From assembly GCF_004006235.1 (NCBI RefSeq), contig NZ_CP034753.1, forward strand, positions 1,302,001-1,366,000: a DNA stretch of 64,000 bases, in the 5' to 3' direction. The stretch is from Agromyces sp. LHK192 (lineage in GTDB: Bacteria; Actinomycetota; Actinomycetes; Actinomycetales; Microbacteriaceae). Positions 61,736 to 64,000 of this stretch are shown here, piece after piece. Both the position numbers and the translations under genes were made by a program. Under the pieces are notes generated by a model. It was not told the origin of the DNA and did no database searches. It was given only the letters and a program-made list of their open reading frames with translations. Numbering within the stretch: the stretch's first letter is position 1; every line of letters starts with the position of its first letter.

Positions 61736-63508
61736 TCAGCGCACGAGCTCGCGCATGCCGCGGTCGAGTGCTGCGAGGGATGCTGCGGCCTCCGCCCGTC
61801 GCTCGGCGACGGTGCCGCGGTCCGACACGGTGTCGAGGTACACCTTGAGCTTCGGCTCCGTTCCGCTGGGCCGGACCATGACCCGGCTGCCGCCGTCGAG
61901 CACGATGCGGAGCACGTCGCTGGGCGGAAGGTCGCCGAACCCGTCGGCGAGGTCCTCGATCCGCTCGACGCGGATGCCGCCGATCGCTGCGGGCGGGTTC
62001 GCCCGGAGTGCCGACATGATCTCGCCGATGCGGGAGAGGTCGGTGACGCGAAGGGAGATCTGCCCGGAGGCGTGGCATCCGAATCGTTCGACGAACGCGT
62101 CCAGGTGGTCGGCGAGCGTCCGGCCCTCGGCGTGCAGGCGTGACGCGAGGTCCAGGAGCGCGACCGCCGCGGAGATGCCGTCCTTGTCGCGCACGGTCTC
62201 GGGGTTGACGAGGTAGCCGAGCGCCTCCTCGAAGCCGTACACGAGGTTCGGCGCCTTCGAGATCCACTTGAAGCCGGTCAGGGTGGCGCGGAACTCGAGG
62301 TCGTAGGCGCGGGCGACGGCCTCGAGGCCGGGGGACGAGACGATCGAGCACGCGAGGGTGCCCTCCGCGCCGCCGTCGCCGGTCGCACGCGCGGCCTGCT
62401 CGGCGGCACGCCAGCCGAGCAGGAGGCCGATCTCGTTGCCGGTGAGCCGGCGCCAGTCGGAGGCCTCGGCACCGGCAGCACCACCGGCAGCGGTGCCGGC
62501 ATCCGATCCGCCGGCGATCGGGATCGCGACCGCGAGCCGGTCGGCGTCGGGGTCGTTCGCGATCACGAGGTCGGCACCGACCTCGCGGGCGCGGGCGAAC
62601 GAGAGGTCCATCGCCCCGGGTTCCTCGGGGTTCGGGAACGACACGGTCGGAAATGCGGGATCGGGGGCGATCTGCGGTTCGACGACGTCGGGCAGGTCGA
62701 AGCCGGCGGCCTCGACGACCCTGGCGAAGGTCTCCCAGCCCACGCCGTGCATGGCGGTGTAGACGACCCGAGGTCCGGGCCGGACCGCGGCAGTCCCGGC
62801 GACCGCCGCCGTCGCGGCGACGTAGGCGTCGACCACCGATTCGTCAGCGGTCTCGAACGCGCCGCGCGGCAGGTCGGGCACCCGGCGCTCGGCGGCGACC
62901 CGCAGGATGTGCGCGGCGATCTCCGCGTCGGCCGGCGAGACGATCTGCGATCCCTCGCCCTCACCACCGAGGTACACCTTGTACCCGTTGTCGTTCGGGG
63001 GGTTGTGGCTCGCGGTGACCATGACGCCCGCGCTCACGCCGAGGTGGCGCACGGCGAACGCGAGCACGGGGGTGGGCAGCAGGCGGGGGAGGAGCACGGC
63101 GCGCACCCCGGCCCCGGCCATGAGCTCCGCCGAGTCGCGCGCGAAGACGTCGGAGTTCTTCCGCCCGTCGTACCCGATGACGACCGAGGGGACCCCGCCC
63201 GGCGCAGCATGCTCGAGCAGGTACGCCGCGAGGCCGGCGGCGGCCTGCGAGACGAGCACCCGGTTCATCCGGTTCGGTCCGGCGGCGATCTCGCCGCGCA
63301 GCCCGGCGGTGCCGAACGCGAGGCGGTCGTCGAACCGGTCGGCGAGGTCGGCCGCCGCGCCGGCGTCGCCGCCGCGCGCCGACACGACGATCGCCGCGAG
63401 CTCCTCGCGGGTCTCCGGATCGGGATCCTGCGCGATCCAGGCCTCCGCGTCCGCGAAGCGGGCTTCGGCGCGGGCCGCGGCGGCCCTTGATGCATCCGGC
63501 GAGGTCAT
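61736..63508 (-). CDS. Phospho-sugar mutase (phosphomannomutase/phosphoglucomutase family)
   Basis: 590 residues from ATG 63508, which has GAGGAG seven bases upstream; GTG 63541 overlapping the punA stop is an alternative. The catalytic serine is Ser167 in VTASHNPPNDNGYKVY, the metal loop is NDPDADRL, the sugar loop GFKWISKAPN and the phosphate-binding loop RPSGTEPKLKVY. Length and motifs fit the PgcA/PMM-type enzyme often encoded beside purine nucleoside phosphorylase in actinobacteria, where it probably moves phosphate on ribose or deoxyribose (1 to 5). That role is inference. Confidence 0.9.
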   Translation of the reverse strand: MTSPDASRAAAARAEARFADAEAWIAQDPDPETREELAAIVVSARGGDAGAAADLADRFDDRLAFGTAGLRGEIAAGPNRMNRVLVSQAAAGLAAYLLEHAAPGGVPSVVIGYDGRKNSDVFARDSAELMAGAGVRAVLLPRLLPTPVLAFAVRHLGVSAGVMVTASHNPPNDNGYKVYLGGEGEGSQIVSPADAEIAAHILRVAAERRVPDLPRGAFETADESVVDAYVAATAAVAGTAAVRPGPRVVYTAMHGVGWETFARVVEAAGFDLPDVVEPQIAPDPAFPTVSFPNPEEPGAMDLSFARAREVGADLVIANDPDADRLAVAIPIAGGSDAGTAAGGAAGAEASDWRRLTGNEIGLLLGWRAAEQAARATGDGGAEGTLACSIVSSPGLEAVARAYDLEFRATLTGFKWISKAPNLVYGFEEALGYLVNPETVRDKDGISAAVALLDLASRLHAEGRTLADHLDAFVERFGCHASGQISLRVTDLSRIGEIMSALRANPPAAIGGIRVERIEDLADGFGDLPPSDVLRIVLDGGSRVMVRPSGTEPKLKVYLDTVSDRGTVAERRAEAAASLAALDRGMRELVR

Positions 63509-63537
63509 GTTCGGCTCCTCGGTCCTCGGCTCCTCGC

Positions 63538-64000
63538 TCACAGCGCGTGCACGATGTCGGCGAGCAGCTTCGAGATCACCGGCTCGGCCGCGCGGCCCGC
63601 CTCGATGACCTCCTCATGGCTCAGCGGCGTCTGCTGGATGCCGGCGGCGAGGTTCGTGATCAGCGACATCCCGAGGATCTCCATGCCGGCCTGGCGGGCG
63701 GCGATCGCCTCGAGGGCCGTCGACATGCCGACGATGTGCCCGCCGATCGTCTTCGCCATCTGCACCTCGGCCGGCGTCTCGTAGTGCGGCCCGCGGAACT
63801 GGCAGTACACGCCCTCGTCGAGCGAGGGGTCGATCGACCGAGCGACCGCGCGCAGTCGCGACGAATACAGGTCGGTCAGGTCGACGAAGGTCGCGCCCTC
63901 GAGCGGCGAATCGGCCGTGAGGTTCAGGTGGTCGCTGATGAGCACCGGGGTGCCGGGAGTCCAGTGCTCCTTGATGCCGCCTGCGCCGTTCGTGAGGATC
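63538..64000 (-). CDS. punA: Purine nucleoside phosphorylase, C-terminal part
   Basis: The gene runs off the window end; the last 153 codons are present. [27 protein letters not shown] at the window edge, [25 protein letters not shown] and [11 protein letters not shown] are signatures of the trimeric PNP family (the purine and phosphate sites). It splits inosine or guanosine to base and ribose-1-phosphate. It leads into the phosphomutase gene 29 bases later, the natural next step. Confidence 0.92.
   Translation of the reverse strand, partial: ILTNGAGGIKEHWTPGTPVLISDHLNLTADSPLEGATFVDLTDLYSSRLRAVARSIDPSLDEGVYCQFRGPHYETPAEVQMAKTIGGHIVGMSTALEAIAARQAGMEILGMSLITNLAAGIQQTPLSHEEVIEAGRAAEPVISKLLADIVHAL

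Noticed and set aside
61648-61742. 12-bp inverted repeat GCGCTGACCGAG as terminator between PTS IIB and the phosphomutase
   Set aside because: The arms are separated by 71 bases and one overlaps the phosphomutase stop; too loose for an intrinsic terminator.

Overview
The window is a high-GC actinobacterial chromosome segment. Gene content (GTP-type PEP carboxykinase, BTAD/STAND regulator, RamB/PrpR-like regulator, sdhCDAB layout), many GTG starts, many apparently leaderless genes and the very frequent word GGATGCC/GGCATCC all point to Microbacteriaceae (Agromyces/Microbacterium-like). The genus is inference. I see no rRNA, tRNA, CRISPR array, insertion sequence or phage genes; it reads as core chromosome with a few accessory blocks.

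Layout. 1-9.4 kb: end of a GAPDH gene, an SDR dehydrogenase, a PadR regulator with two paralogous membrane proteins, a RamB/PrpR-like regulator divergent from pckG, a DUF1622 protein, and a TetR/hydrolase divergon. 9.4-14.7 kb: an unrecognised protein, an ABC exporter, a small HTH protein with a tight self-regulation signature, and pseudouridine catabolism (psuG plus PfkB kinase). 14.7-21.5 kb: a 1408-residue membrane-spanning BTAD-STAND-beta-propeller regulator, divergent from a VOC protein and two beta-propeller lipoproteins, the first interrupted by a stop codon in its leader. 21.6-24.8 kb: a class I glutamine amidotransferase, a Cys/Met-rich copper-storage-type protein and an MHS-family transporter. 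25-28.8 kb: riboflavin operon ribD-ribE-ribBA-ribH behind an FMN riboswitch. 28.9-34.1 kb: an HExxH protein, a HAD hydrolase, trpS, exonuclease III and a BrkB-family protein. 34.3-46.1 kb: two secreted, wall-anchored-looking proteins of 993 and 2861 residues. 46.3-49.8 kb: sdhCDAB. 50-64 kb: manC, then a nucleoside uptake and salvage cluster (two BMP lipoproteins, ABC ATPase, two permeases, cdd, deoA, add, PTS IIA and IIB, phosphohexomutase, punA).

How it fits together. The last 13 kb form a coherent pathway: nucleosides are bound outside by BMP lipoproteins, imported by the ABC transporter, deaminated by Cdd and Add, and split by DeoA and PunA to free bases plus (deoxy)ribose-1-phosphate; a phosphomutase sits beside them. 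PTS IIA and IIB subunits without a IIC are embedded in it. The most novel-looking parts are the transmembrane BTAD-STAND-propeller regulator with three GCGAGTACCG direct repeats upstream and propeller lipoproteins next door, and the pair of giant surface proteins sharing an unnamed C-terminal domain and non-LPXTG sorting signals. Very long open frames antisense to the real genes are high-GC artefacts and were left out.
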